DNA from: an uncultured Lachnospiraceae bacterium
GTDB taxonomy: Bacteria > Bacillota > Clostridia > Lachnospirales > Lachnospiraceae
Assembly (NCBI GenBank): GCA_902786205.1
Contig: CADABQ010000007.1
Coordinates: forward strand, 20,510 to 84,509
DNA: 64,000 bases
Direction of reading: 5' to 3'
How positions within the stretch are numbered: position 1 is the first letter of the stretch; every line of letters begins with the position of its first letter. Below are positions 48,155 to 57,458 of this stretch, piece after piece. The notes below the pieces were generated by a model, which worked only from the letters and a program-made list of their open reading frames with translations, searched no databases and was not told the DNA's origin. The translations under genes and the position numbers were made by a program.

Positions 48155-48799
48155 CTACATCAACTCAGAATAATCATGAATATAGTAATCTGCCAGTTTC
48201 TTTTTTTCTATATCTTGTTCTTTGGAATACTTATCATACACTGCACAAGTTTCCATCCCTGCATTCTTTCCAGCTAATACTCCCATTACAATGTCTTCAA
48301 ATACAAGACAGCTTTCCGGTTTCACATCTAAATCTTTTGCAACAAGTAAGTAAATGTCTGGCGAAGGTTTTCCTTTCCCTACTTCATCCGCTGTATGAAC
48401 CGAGTCAAAATACTTTAATACTCCATTGGCATGTAAAGTTGCTTCTACCAAAACATGTGAATTGCTGCTTGCAATTCCAGTTTTGATACCAGACTTCTTT
48501 AGCTGTTTTAAGAATGTTTCTACTCCTGGTTTTAGCTTAACTTTATTGACATAACAATCCATAGCCATTTTATTCCATATCGTCATAAGTTCCTCTGGCG
48601 ACTCAGGTAATTGAAAACGATTTTTTATATGAACTGCCGATTCTGAGAAACTTTTTCCGTCTAATTCCGTTTGTAGATCATCTGGCAAAGCAATACCACG
48701 TTCTCCTAAAAATTCAATGTCAATTTCCGGCCAAACCCACATAGAATCTACCACAGTCCCATCCAAATCAAAAATTACTGCTTCCTTTTCTCTCCACAT
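48155..48799 (-). CDS. HAD-superfamily hydrolase (subclass IA)
   Basis: A 214-residue cytosolic phosphatase or phosphomutase. Motif I is VIFDLDGTVVDSMWVW (nucleophile near residue 10), followed by a helical cap (about 20-85). Motif II is GIASSNS (about 116), motif III is GKGKPSPDIYL (about 140) and motif IV is LVFEDIVMGVLAGKNAGM (about 165). The substrate is unknown. It follows the RsuA-type gene by only 6 bp, so both are in one operon with the RsmF-type gene. Confidence 0.87.
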   Translation of the reverse strand: MWREKEAVIFDLDGTVVDSMWVWPEIDIEFLGERGIALPDDLQTELDGKSFSESAVHIKNRFQLPESPEELMTIWNKMAMDCYVNKVKLKPGVETFLKQLKKSGIKTGIASSNSHVLVEATLHANGVLKYFDSVHTADEVGKGKPSPDIYLLVAKDLDVKPESCLVFEDIVMGVLAGKNAGMETCAVYDKYSKEQDIEKKKLADYYIHDYSELM

Positions 48800-48805
48800 T
48801 GTACT

Positions 48806-49513
48806 TTATTTTCCCTTCTTCAGATTGTCTATTTCACTTTCTGTTAATGTTCTCCATTCTCCAGGCTGCAAATTTTCATCCAACTGTAATGTTCCCATGG
48901 ATATACGTTTTAAATATGTAACTTTCTTTCCGACGGCCTCAAACATACGTTTCACCTGATGAAACTTTCCTTCACATATCTCAACCAAAATTTCTGAACA
49001 ATCTCCTTGTACTAAAATTTTCAACGTAGCAGGCATTGTAGTAAAATCGCCCAAATCCAAACCTTTTTGAAAGGCTTTTATATCCTCATCCGTAACCTTT
49101 CCAGCAATCTTAGCATAATATACCTTTTTTACATGCTTTTTCGGTGACAATAGTTCATGTGCTAACGTTCCATCATTTGTAATAAGTAATAATCCCTCTG
49201 TATCTTTATCCAATCTGCCTACTGGAAATAACTGCCTTTTAATAGGAGAATCGACTAAATCTAAAACCGTCTTATGTTCCCTGTCCTCTGTAGCTGTAAC
49301 AAATCCCTGTGGTTTGTATAGCATATAATACTGTAAATTCAAAAACTGTATTGATTTCCCATCAACAGAAACACAATCTTTTTTTTCGTCTACTTTTTGC
49401 TCTGGTTTCTTTATTATTTCACCATTTATAGCCACTTTACCTTGACGAATACAGTCTTTCACCTGACTTCTGGTTCCAACACCCATATTAGCAAGAAATT
49501 TATCTAATCTCAT
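48806..49513 (-). CDS. RsuA-family rRNA pseudouridine synthase
   Basis: A 235-residue enzyme that makes pseudouridine in ribosomal RNA, likely 16S. It has an N-terminal S4 domain (MRLDKFLANMGVGTRSQVK, about 1-60) and the catalytic segment FPVGRLDKDTEGLLLIT, where the Asp is the nucleophile (about 102). GKFHQVKRMFEAVGKKV near 190 is the conserved KFHQ..RM motif of this family. It begins 3 bases after the RsmF-type gene. The exact target base cannot be given. Confidence 0.92.
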   Translation of the reverse strand: MRLDKFLANMGVGTRSQVKDCIRQGKVAINGEIIKKPEQKVDEKKDCVSVDGKSIQFLNLQYYMLYKPQGFVTATEDREHKTVLDLVDSPIKRQLFPVGRLDKDTEGLLLITNDGTLAHELLSPKKHVKKVYYAKIAGKVTDEDIKAFQKGLDLGDFTTMPATLKILVQGDCSEILVEICEGKFHQVKRMFEAVGKKVTYLKRISMGTLQLDENLQPGEWRTLTESEIDNLKKGK

Positions 49514-49516
49514 TTT

Positions 49517-50884
49517 TTAGAACATCCTCCATCCAGAATGATACTTATTTTTTAATTTTCCTTTGTTTGCCTTTGCCCAACCAAGCGGAAAACCATCTAC
49601 ACAGATTAAAAATAATCCAGTTGCATCATTGTCTGAAAATTCCAAAGTTTCTCCTTTTAAATATTTCCGAACGTTTATATCATCGCTGGAAAAATTTACC
49701 GTCTGGTCATATTCTTCTATTTTTAATGCCATTGCAAGCGATTGGCTCGGCTCAAAGCGATTTTTCTTTAAATCACCCAAATATAAACCACTTCGTAACA
49801 CACGATAGCCTTTCATATCAATATCTGCATCAGGCAAACAAAATAGTTTTTCCTTTACCTGTACACAATTTTCTAATGGTAATTCCATCGTTACATGAGA
49901 GAAAAACTCTGCTGCCTCTTCTGGCATCACAAACTTCTTTTTCCCAAGGAAATTTGCCTTTCTCCCTTCCTCTCCTTGTTTTGAAAGTAAGGAAATAAAA
50001 TGTCCTTCTCCCTGCAATTTGTGTGGCCACAGTCGAATACAATCTTTTAATTCTTCTGGTCCATCCACCCATTCTGGGTGTCCTGGTGCAAATTCATGCC
50101 AAACTTTTTGGGGCCGTTCAATGGTAAAATCTTCATTTTTTGATAATAAATACTTCATACTGCCTTCGTCTTCTTCTGGAGAAAACGTACAAGTGGAATA
50201 TAATATTTTACCACCTGGTTTTAACATTTTCACGGCACTGTCAATAATGCCTTTTTGCAATTTTTCAAAAAACTCTACACCATGTTCCTCCCAGCTCTTC
50301 ACCATAGAAGGTTCTTTTCGAAACATTCCCTCTCCAGAACAAGGTGCATCAATTAAAATTTTATCAAAATATCCCGCAAATTTTGCTACTAATTTTTCTG
50401 GTATTTCACTAACAACATAGGCATTTTTTACACCCATCAGTTCTATATTTTTCAACAAAGCTTTTGCACGAGAATTGCTTATATCATTGGATACTAATAC
50501 GCCTTTCCCTTTTAATTTAGCTGCCAACTCTGTACTTTTTCCTCCAGGTGCTGCACAAACATCCAATACACAATCTCCCGCTTCTACTGGAAGCAACTGT
50601 GCCGGCGTCATTGCTGATGGTTCCTGAATATAGTATAATCCTGCATAATAATATGGATGCTTTGCCGGTTGCACATCATCCTCATAATAATACCCATTCT
50701 CTGTCCATGGTATCTTTTTCAAAGAAAATGGCGAAATCTTTTCAAATTCTTCTGGCGAAATTTTTAATGTATTCACACGAAGTCCTCTAACATTTTTTTG
50801 TTCAAAGCTTTTTAAATATTCCTGATATTCCTCTTCCCCAAGCAATACTTTCATTCGTTCTGTATATTTCTCTGGTAAACGCAA
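49517..50884 (-). CDS. RsmF/RsmB-type rRNA cytosine-C5 methyltransferase
   Basis: A 455-residue SAM-dependent RNA m5C methyltransferase of the NOL1/NOP2/Sun family. The SAM site is LDVCAAPGGKSTELA (about 108-122). Two catalytic Cys occur in DAPCSGEGMF (about 183) and LYSTCTFSPEEDE (about 236). The C-terminal 130 residues (about 320-455) form an extra domain with GYRVLRSGLYLG and GETLEFSD, as in RsmF-like proteins that carry a PUA-like RNA-binding end. It is the first gene of an operon with an RsuA-type synthase and a HAD hydrolase. The target cytosine is unknown. Confidence 0.92.
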   Translation of the reverse strand: MRLPEKYTERMKVLLGEEEYQEYLKSFEQKNVRGLRVNTLKISPEEFEKISPFSLKKIPWTENGYYYEDDVQPAKHPYYYAGLYYIQEPSAMTPAQLLPVEAGDCVLDVCAAPGGKSTELAAKLKGKGVLVSNDISNSRAKALLKNIELMGVKNAYVVSEIPEKLVAKFAGYFDKILIDAPCSGEGMFRKEPSMVKSWEEHGVEFFEKLQKGIIDSAVKMLKPGGKILYSTCTFSPEEDEGSMKYLLSKNEDFTIERPQKVWHEFAPGHPEWVDGPEELKDCIRLWPHKLQGEGHFISLLSKQGEEGRKANFLGKKKFVMPEEAAEFFSHVTMELPLENCVQVKEKLFCLPDADIDMKGYRVLRSGLYLGDLKKNRFEPSQSLAMALKIEEYDQTVNFSSDDINVRKYLKGETLEFSDNDATGLFLICVDGFPLGWAKANKGKLKNKYHSGWRMF

Positions 50885-51001
50885 TTTTTCTCCATCCTTT
50901 TCTCTAGCTTAGCCTTTTTACATAGAATGAGGCTGTTGCATATACAACAACCCCATACACCATCCAATCTGGCATTTTATTCTTTTTCTATAGTTCAACG
51001 A

Positions 51002-51805
51002 TTAATAAATCTGTTGCGCTCGATAACTTTCTGATACAATATCCAATTCCTGTCCAAAATGTTCCATCTTACTTATATCGTCTTCTCTATAAATAGAAAG
51101 AAATTCATCTTGAATTTTTAAAACCTCTCTTTTATTTGCAACTTTATACAAATTTTCAATATTGGCTAAAATATTTGACACCAGTTGTGTCTTATGTTGG
51201 TAATAATTTTGTGCCGCCATAATTTCTTTTCGTACAACTGACATTTCATCGTCCAACGTAACAATCGCCTCTGCTGATGTCAACAATTTTTCTTTTACAT
51301 GTTCCGGCATATTTCCTTTGTATTTATACTGTAAGGAATGCTCTACTGTAGCCCAGAAATTCATAGCCAATGTACGCACCTGTATCTCAGCTTTTAATTT
51401 TCTTGGACCCTGTAAAGACTGCACTGTATATTCAATAATCAAATGATAACTACGATATCCACTTTTTTTACTTTTTGTTATGTAATCCTTTTCTTCAATA
51501 ATTTTCATATCCGAACGCTTCCGTAAAATTTCCACTACTTTGTCAATATCCTCTACGAAACGACATATAATTCGGACACCAGCTATATCATCAAGCTTAT
51601 TTTCAATATCTTCCAACTCAATATGTTTGCGCTGTGCTTTTTCTAAGATACTGGATATTCTTTTTACTCGACCATTGACAGATTCAATAGGTGAGTATTC
51701 TCCATCATATTCATATTCATTTTTTATATGATTTAACTTTACGATCAATTCATCTACCGCTAAAGAATACGGTTCAAGTATTTTTCTCCATAATTGTAAC
51801 TCCAT
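51002..51805 (-). CDS. Small alarmone synthetase (RelA/SpoT-domain GTP pyrophosphokinase)
   Basis: Makes (p)ppGpp from ATP and GDP/GTP. The 267 residues contain only the synthetase domain: DDIAGVRIICRFVEDID (about 71-87), KKSGYRSYHLIIEY (about 112-125) and AEIQVRTLAMNFWATVEHSLQYK, split near 138-160. There is no hydrolase (HD) domain and no TGS/ACT region, so it is of the RelP/RelQ class, with a longer C-terminal helix tail than the roughly 210-residue Bacillus enzymes. Control is probably transcriptional through the extended -10 promoter at 51885. It is a single gene; a weak hairpin (GGTTGTTG/CAACAGCC, about 50950-50973) follows it. Confidence 0.9.
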   Translation of the reverse strand: MELQLWRKILEPYSLAVDELIVKLNHIKNEYEYDGEYSPIESVNGRVKRISSILEKAQRKHIELEDIENKLDDIAGVRIICRFVEDIDKVVEILRKRSDMKIIEEKDYITKSKKSGYRSYHLIIEYTVQSLQGPRKLKAEIQVRTLAMNFWATVEHSLQYKYKGNMPEHVKEKLLTSAEAIVTLDDEMSVVRKEIMAAQNYYQHKTQLVSNILANIENLYKVANKREVLKIQDEFLSIYREDDISKMEHFGQELDIVSESYRAQQIY

Positions 51806-51884
51806 ATTTTACCTCCCTATCCGCTTTCACTTTCTTTGATGTACGGACAAACATCTAGTAAAAAAGGGCAATCTCTATTCTTTT

Positions 51885-51893
51885 ATTATACCA
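51885..51893 (-). promoter_or_regulatory. Extended -10 promoter of the alarmone synthetase gene
   Basis: Minus-strand TGGTATAAT, a perfect TATAAT with TGn extension, about 80 bp upstream of the start; no clear -35 box. The rest of 51806-52105 holds no gene I can support. Confidence 0.55.
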
Positions 51894-52105
51894 TATTTTC
51901 TGTTTCATGTGTACAAATTTTTCTATTCATTTCTCTTTTCTTTCTTATCTGTGTTACAGTTTACTGGCAATGTTACGCATGAAAAACTGCACACGATAGA
52001 CTTTCCTACGGTATTTTCGATCCCAAAAATATCTATGCCTTTTTTACGCACTCTATTATTTTATGCAGCTTATTCTAAAAATATTCGTAACTATTCCTTT
52101 TCCTA

Positions 52106-52831
52106 TTATTTCCAATACTTTAACATTTGATATGGATTAATACTTTTCTCTTCTTTTCCAAACGTGACATAAATTCCAAAATGTAAGTGAACAGGAAATT
52201 TTCCTACCGTACCCTCTTTCCCATATCCACTATCTCCCATTGTTCCAAGCATTTGTCCTACCCGTACTTTCGTTCCTTTTTGTATTCCTTCTGCATAAGA
52301 GTAAAGGTGTGCATAATAAAAATACACACCATGCTCACTACGCACCCCAATTCGATATCCGCCCAAAGGCAACCATCCAACTTTTTCCACGATTCCGTCT
52401 GACACACTCACTATCGTCAGTTTTCCCCGCTTATTTTCCTTTGCCATTATATCAATACCTTCATGTACGCGTTTTCCACCATAGGTTCTTGCATTCCACC
52501 ATGAGTTTTCAAATGCAACAGCATTTTTTTGCAATACTGGAAATCCTTGCATATCTTCTAAAATATCTGCTGCCTTAGAAGCATACTTTCTATCATATTT
52601 TTTTACAAACATGGCACAACCAACCCGCCCTAATTTGTTGTAACCTTTTATACAATTTACAGATATAGGAACTTTTCTAAATTCTTCTTCCGACACACTT
52701 CGATATTGCCCTGTTTCTATCGCTAACGCACATAGATTTCCTAAAAAATAAAGCAAAACTAAAATAATAAGATAACTCCAAAAATAATAGGATAGCTTCT
52801 TATGATTTTTATATTTTCTATTTTTTGGCAT
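52106..52831 (-). CDS. Membrane-anchored M23 peptidase
   Basis: A 241-residue peptidoglycan endopeptidase-like protein. It has one N-terminal membrane anchor (about 17-36) and an external LytM/M23 domain. The zinc ligands are in KRVHEGIDIMA (HxxxD, about 123-127) and PVHLHFGIY (HxH, about 217-219); YAHLYSYAEG and GTMGDSGYG are family-typical. All zinc ligands are present, so it may be active. A SpoIIQ-like role in sporulation or a role in wall remodelling are both possible; context does not decide. It stands between the alarmone synthetase and pepD. Confidence 0.87.
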   Translation of the reverse strand: MPKNRKYKNHKKLSYYFWSYLIILVLLYFLGNLCALAIETGQYRSVSEEEFRKVPISVNCIKGYNKLGRVGCAMFVKKYDRKYASKAADILEDMQGFPVLQKNAVAFENSWWNARTYGGKRVHEGIDIMAKENKRGKLTIVSVSDGIVEKVGWLPLGGYRIGVRSEHGVYFYYAHLYSYAEGIQKGTKVRVGQMLGTMGDSGYGKEGTVGKFPVHLHFGIYVTFGKEEKSINPYQMLKYWK

Positions 52832-52894
52832 GGTTTATAAAACCTCTATTATCTTTGCTCTTCTTATTTTATCACGCTTGTATCACCTTTATTC

Positions 52895-54340
52895 CTATTT
52901 TTCGCATATTTCCTTTAAGATACCTAATACAAATTGATACACACGTTGTGTAGAAGATATCACAAGACGCTCCTTTGGTGTATGAATATCATAAATATCC
53001 GGTCCAATAGAAACCATATCTAAATTTTTATTTTTATCTGCTAAAATTCCACATTCTAAACCTGCATGAATTGCTTCAATCTTAGGTTCCTCTCCGTATT
53101 GCTCTTTATATACCTTTATACACAACTCACGTAATGGAGAATCTGCACGATACTCCCATGCGGGATACTCACTTTTCTTTTCAAAATTCCCCCCAGTAAG
53201 TTGTATCAATTGTTTCATCTTTTCTCCTAAATATTGCTTATAGCTTTGCACCGAACTTCGAATGGAAAATGATAAAAATAGGTCTTTCTCATCCGTTCTA
53301 CAAATTCCCAGGTTTAAAGAACTTTCTACTAAACCAGAAATAGCCGCACTCATTTTTTGCACTCCATTGGGAGACAATTGGAAGAACAACAAAATATTTT
53401 CTTTTACTTTTTTTGAAAATACCTTTCTTTCCTGCACCCCCTTTTCTAAACATAGCATTTCTGCATTTGGCTCGCTTGCAGCAACTTCTTTTTTTAGATT
53501 TCCTACTACCACTATAAACTGCTTTTCAAAAGCTTCTACATCAGTTACTAAAACATCTGCCACTGCATCGCGTGGTATCGCATTATCCTTTAATCCACCA
53601 TCGATTGTAATAATATCAAACTCTACTTTTTCATTTTTCAATTCATTTAAAATTCTTCCTAAAAGCAGTACCGCATTCTCTCTATTTTTATCTATTTCTG
53701 TTCCAGAATGTCCCCCCTGTAAACCAGATACTTTTAGTTCAATGACAGTTCCTTTCTTTTCTTCTCTGTTTAATGGATACGTTCCATTCACAGACATCCC
53801 ACCTGCGCAACTTGTTAAAATGGTTCCTTCTTCTTCTGAATCAATATTAATAAACCATGTTCCCTTCAGCTTTGAAACATCCAATCCAATTGCTCCATCC
53901 ATTCCAGTCTCCTCATCCGTGGTGATCACTGCCTCTATTGCCGGATGTACAATTGTATCATTATCTAAAATTGCAAGTGCATAAGCCACTGCAATTCCAT
54001 CATCTCCTCCTAGTGTTGTACCTTTCGCATAGACATAATCTCCATCTATCTGAAGATCTAATGGTTCTGTAAGGAAATCATGTTTACAATTGATCTCTTT
54101 TTCACATACCATATCCATATGTCCTTGTAAAATTACAGTAGGCTTGTTTTCATACCCTTTACTAGCTTTCTTGCGAATAATCACATTTTCCTGTTGGTCC
54201 TGCTCATATTCCAACTGATGTTTTCTTGCAAAGTCGACCAAATAATTACTAATAGCAGTATTATTTCCAGAACCTCTTGGAATACGACTGATTTCTTCAA
54301 AATACGTAAATACCTTCGTATCATCAATTTTTTCTAACAT
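52895..54340 (-). CDS. pepD: Aminoacyl-histidine dipeptidase (M20 family)
   Basis: Hydrolyses Xaa-His and other dipeptides in the cytosol. The 481-residue M20 metallopeptidase has the zinc-site segments LQGHMDMVCEK (about 80), KGTTLGGDDGIAVAYALAI (about 110-128, bridging Asp) and TDEETGMDGAIGLD (about 145, general base Glu). The ligand His near the C terminus is in IEAIHAGLECGIL. I choose ATG 54340 (MLEKIDDTKVF), preceded by AAGGAGG at 9 bases; an in-frame start 60 bases upstream lacks a site. Length and motif set match PepD. Confidence 0.92.
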   Translation of the reverse strand: MLEKIDDTKVFTYFEEISRIPRGSGNNTAISNYLVDFARKHQLEYEQDQQENVIIRKKASKGYENKPTVILQGHMDMVCEKEINCKHDFLTEPLDLQIDGDYVYAKGTTLGGDDGIAVAYALAILDNDTIVHPAIEAVITTDEETGMDGAIGLDVSKLKGTWFINIDSEEEGTILTSCAGGMSVNGTYPLNREEKKGTVIELKVSGLQGGHSGTEIDKNRENAVLLLGRILNELKNEKVEFDIITIDGGLKDNAIPRDAVADVLVTDVEAFEKQFIVVVGNLKKEVAASEPNAEMLCLEKGVQERKVFSKKVKENILLFFQLSPNGVQKMSAAISGLVESSLNLGICRTDEKDLFLSFSIRSSVQSYKQYLGEKMKQLIQLTGGNFEKKSEYPAWEYRADSPLRELCIKVYKEQYGEEPKIEAIHAGLECGILADKNKNLDMVSIGPDIYDIHTPKERLVISSTQRVYQFVLGILKEICEK

Positions 54341-54512
54341 TCTAAAAACCTCCTTATTTCTAACATTCACAAAGAAAGACGACCAAAATGCTATTACCAA
54401 AGAACCAGTTACCGTAGACTTTTATACGATATTTTTGTAGCAAAATACCTACACATGAACAATGGCAATAACCAAATGGTCTAAAAAGTAATATATTTTA
54501 GTAATAAGACAA

Positions 54513-54546
54513 AAGGTCGCCTGTGATAGTATTCGCAAACGACCTT
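54513..54546 (-). terminator. Terminator of the ACT-UPF0210 operon
   Basis: Minus-strand AAGGTCG pairs with CGACCTT, extended by G-T pairs (TTTG/CAGG), around a 12-nt loop, and is followed by TTGTCTT. It lies about 45 bp after the UPF0210 stop codon. Confidence 0.65.
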
Positions 54547-54591
54547 ACAATGATTCCGCTCAATAAAAGCAGGAACCGTATTCTATTCTCT

Positions 54592-55956
54592 TTAGTTCTT
54601 AAAGCTATGAATTGGCGCTGGAATTCTTCCACCACGATTAATAAAATCATCGCTTGAGAATTGATTTACTGGCATAATTGGTGCATAACCCAATAAGCCA
54701 CCAAATTCAACCGTTTCTCCTACTCCCTTTCCAATAACAGGAATAATACGAACTGCTGTTGTCTTTTGATTTACCATACCAATAGCCATCTCGTCCGCAA
54801 TGATACCAGAAATGGTAGTTGCCTTTGTATCTCCTGGAATTGCTATCATATCCAATCCAACAGAACATACACAAGTCATTGCTTCTAATTTTTCTAATGT
54901 AAGTGCTCCATCTACTACTGCATCAATCATACCCTGATCTTCACTAACTGGAATAAATGCTCCACTTAATCCTCCTACATAGGAAGATGCCATTACTCCG
55001 CCTTTTTTCACTTGATCATTTAACATAGCAAGTGCTGCTGTTGTACCCGGTGCTCCTGCACGCTCTAATCCCATAACTTCAAAAATCTCAGCAATACTAT
55101 CTCCTATTGCAGGTGTTGGTGCTAAAGATAAATCAATGATTCCAAATGGAATCCCTAATCTCTTAGATGCTTCTGAAGCAATCAATTGTCCTACTCTTGT
55201 GATCTTAAATGCCGTTTTCTTTACTGTCTCACATAGTGTACCAAAATCAGCACCCTTCGCTGTCTCTAATGCAGATTTTACAACACCAGGGCCACTAACT
55301 CCTACATTAATAATAGCATCCGCCTCTGTTACACCATGAAATGCTCCTGCCATAAATGGATTATCATCTGGTGCGTTGCATAATACAACAAGCTTTGCAC
55401 AACCGATTGAATCATTTTCTTTTGTCAAATCCGCGGTATCTAAAATAATTTCACCTAAAAGTTTTACTGCATCCATGTTAATTCCTGTCTTACTAGAACC
55501 AACATTAATAGAACTACAAATAAAGTCTGTTTCCTTCATTGCCTGTGGAATAGAACGAATTAAATATTCATCGCTCTTTGTCATTCCCTTTGAAACTAAG
55601 GCAGAATAACCACCAATGAAATTTACACCTACCTTTTTTGCGGCTCGGTCTAATGCTTTCGCAAGGATAACATAATCCTCCGGGCATTTGCAAGCACGAG
55701 CACCTACTAAAGAAATAGGAGTAATAGATATTCTCTTATTAACGATTGGAATACCAAATTCTTTTTCAAGATCCTGTCCGGTAGAAACTAAATCTTTTGC
55801 AACTGTTGTAATTTTATTATAAATATTTTCTGCAACTACATTTACATCTGAATCTGCACAATCTAATAAACTAATTCCTAATGTAATAGTTCTTACATCA
55901 AGATTCTGTTTCTCAATCATCTTATTTGTTTCTAAAACTTCACTAATATTAATCAT
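54592..55956 (-). CDS. UPF0210 (DUF711) family protein
   Basis: A 454-residue soluble protein of the UPF0210/PFL family of unknown function. Conserved segments are [18 protein letters not shown] (about 80), [14 protein letters not shown] (about 113), [19 protein letters not shown] (about 280) and [25 protein letters not shown], split near 375-400. The gene sits 24 bp behind an ACT-domain gene, an arrangement conserved in many bacteria and archaea. That suggests an enzyme controlled by an amino acid or nucleotide via the ACT partner, but no reaction is established. I choose ATG 55956, 11 bases after AAAGGA; another ATG at 55965 is only 2 bases from it. Confidence 0.88.
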   Translation of the reverse strand: MINISEVLETNKMIEKQNLDVRTITLGISLLDCADSDVNVVAENIYNKITTVAKDLVSTGQDLEKEFGIPIVNKRISITPISLVGARACKCPEDYVILAKALDRAAKKVGVNFIGGYSALVSKGMTKSDEYLIRSIPQAMKETDFICSSINVGSSKTGINMDAVKLLGEIILDTADLTKENDSIGCAKLVVLCNAPDDNPFMAGAFHGVTEADAIINVGVSGPGVVKSALETAKGADFGTLCETVKKTAFKITRVGQLIASEASKRLGIPFGIIDLSLAPTPAIGDSIAEIFEVMGLERAGAPGTTAALAMLNDQVKKGGVMASSYVGGLSGAFIPVSEDQGMIDAVVDGALTLEKLEAMTCVCSVGLDMIAIPGDTKATTISGIIADEMAIGMVNQKTTAVRIIPVIGKGVGETVEFGGLLGYAPIMPVNQFSSDDFINRGGRIPAPIHSFKN

Positions 55957-55980
55957 GCTATACATTATCCTTTCCGTATT

Positions 55981-56253
55981 TTATAAACGATGCATTTTAT
56001 TGAAAATATCTTCACGCTGAATCTTAATAATGCAGCCAATCTCCTCTCCAACTTTTTCCAAGTCTTCTGAAAGTGTTGTAAAATCTTTATCTGTTGCACT
56101 AATATCTGTAATCATCATCATATTAAAATAACCCTGTACAATAGTTTGCGAAATATCCAAAATGTTTACTTTACTCTCTGACAAGTAAGTACAAACCTTT
56201 GCAATAATACCTACACTATCTTTTCCTACTACAGTTATAATTGTTTTTTTCAT
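55981..56253 (-). CDS. ACT-domain protein (UPF0237)
   Basis: A 90-residue protein consisting of one ACT domain. Marks are TVVGKDSVGIIAKVCTYLSES at the N terminus (the ligand-binding loop, shortened here), NILDISQTIVQGYFNMMMITD and a C-terminal helix. Such stand-alone ACT proteins pair with UPF0210 genes and may bind amino acids as regulators. AGGAGG lies 8 bases before the ATG. It is transcribed from a promoter embedded in the upstream WalJ-like gene (56572-56600) with a leader of about 310 nt that contains repeat copy C. Confidence 0.87.
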   Translation of the reverse strand: MKKTIITVVGKDSVGIIAKVCTYLSESKVNILDISQTIVQGYFNMMMITDISATDKDFTTLSEDLEKVGEEIGCIIKIQREDIFNKMHRL

Positions 56254-56368
56254 AAATTTATCCTCCTAAAATAACAGATTTTTATCTGAATTTTGCATTA
56301 CACTATGATGACAAGGTTATCCATTTCCCAAAAGTATCGCATTTCTGCAAAAGTATGCGATTCTTTTC

Positions 56369-56413
56369 GTCAATCGGATATTCGCAATCCGCTCTGCTAC
56401 TTGCTCATAACAC
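56369..56413 (-). repeat. Dispersed intergenic repeat, copy C
   Basis: Copy with the complete inverted repeat CGGAT-N7-ATCCG followed by GCTCTGCTACTTGCTC and ATAACAC on the plus strand. It lies in the 336-bp gap 56254-56589, within the predicted leader of the ACT-UPF0210 transcript. An open frame of 87 codons crosses the gap (56317-56580) but has no ribosome binding site or family likeness, so it is not called. Confidence 0.7.
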
Positions 56414-56571
56414 GATTCGCTGCTATCGTAGCAAATCAGAAGGGTCTTGTACCCCTCCTGATACAAGCCAGTCTCCACCCGCCACTTATTGCTCTGCGCA
56501 ATAGAAGTGGTGGACTTTCTTGAGCATGTAAAAAGCACCTTTAATTTATGTCTAAGGCTCCATTCTTTAGT

Positions 56572-56600
56572 AGTATACACTACTTTTATCTATATTTCAA
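56572..56600 (-). promoter_or_regulatory. Promoter of the ACT-UPF0210 operon, inside the end of the preceding gene
   Basis: Minus-strand TTGAAA (56600-56595), a 17-bp spacer and TATACT (56577-56572). The -35 box lies within the last codons of the WalJ-like gene. GTAGT/ACTAC repeats flank the -10 box. Confidence 0.55.
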
Positions 56601-57381
56601 ATAAAGATGTTGCCTGAAAACATTTTGCTACCGAAAGAAAGTCTGCCTTGCAAGAAACTCCCTTTTCCTCCAACTCACACTTAACAGTTTCGTATGCTAA
56701 ATCCGGGAAATTATTATCTTTACTCAAATGTCCCAAAATAATATGTTTCATTTTATCATTTACAATATCGCACAATAAATTTGCCGAAACCATGTTCGAT
56801 AAATGTCCTTTTCTACCCAAAATTCGCTGTTTTAACAAATAAGGATACGGTCCAACCTGTAACATATTGACGTCGTGGTTTGCTTCAATTAGCAATATTT
56901 CAGAATTTTTCAAGTGTTCCAAAGTATATGCATCATATGTACCTAAATCTGTTGCCACACCCATTTTATGTCCATCCTGCTCAAATGTATAGGCAACAGG
57001 ATTTACTGCATCATGTGAAATTGAAAAAGGACAAATCTCCATATCCTTTACGGTCAATCTTTTATCCGGCTCAATATAATGTAATAATTCTTCTGGAATC
57101 TTCCCTACGTTTTTTGTACGCAGCATTGCATAAATAGTTTCCACTGTAGAATAAATGGGAATATGATAACGCCTTGCCATAACACCTACTCCGGCAATAT
57201 GATCTCCATGCTCATGTGTTACAAAAATACCATCCAACTTAGAAGCATCAACATCAATAGCCGACAAACCTTCTTCAATTTTTTTTCCACTGATTCCGGC
57301 ATCTACCAAAAGGTTTGTATCTTTTCCTCCCACATAAATACAATTACCATCACTTCCACTTGAGATACTACATAATTTCAA
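56590..57381 (-). CDS. Metallo-beta-lactamase fold hydrolase (WalJ/YycJ-like)
   Basis: A 263-residue MBL-fold protein. It starts MKLCSISSGSDGNCIYVGG and has LLVDAGISGKKIEEGL, the metal motif FVTHEHGDHIAG (about 54-61), FSISHDAVNPVAYTF, VATDLGTYD and HIILGHLSKDNN. This set matches the YycJ/WalJ group, which in Bacillus is encoded with the WalRK two-component system and is linked to cell-wall and DNA repair phenotypes. No walRK genes are here. A nuclease-like reaction is suspected for the family but not settled. It follows the FtsA-like gene by 77 bp. Confidence 0.87.
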   Translation of the reverse strand: MKLCSISSGSDGNCIYVGGKDTNLLVDAGISGKKIEEGLSAIDVDASKLDGIFVTHEHGDHIAGVGVMARRYHIPIYSTVETIYAMLRTKNVGKIPEELLHYIEPDKRLTVKDMEICPFSISHDAVNPVAYTFEQDGHKMGVATDLGTYDAYTLEHLKNSEILLIEANHDVNMLQVGPYPYLLKQRILGRKGHLSNMVSANLLCDIVNDKMKHIILGHLSKDNNFPDLAYETVKCELEEKGVSCKADFLSVAKCFQATSLFEI

Positions 57382-57458
57382 TTTATTTCCTCTTTTCTAC
57401 TCAAACTCAACTCCACAAAACACAACCTTTTTCTATCCATCCTAACAGCTATGCATCT

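Noticed and set aside
51909..52130. Plus-strand open frame of 73 codons in the gap before the alarmone synthetase
   Set aside because: Low-complexity Phe/Ser composition from AT-rich DNA, overlapping the end of the M23 gene, no ribosome binding site.
56317..56580. Minus-strand open frame of 87 codons between the ACT and WalJ-like genes
   Set aside because: It crosses the dispersed repeat, lacks a ribosome binding site and shows no protein-like conservation that I recognise.
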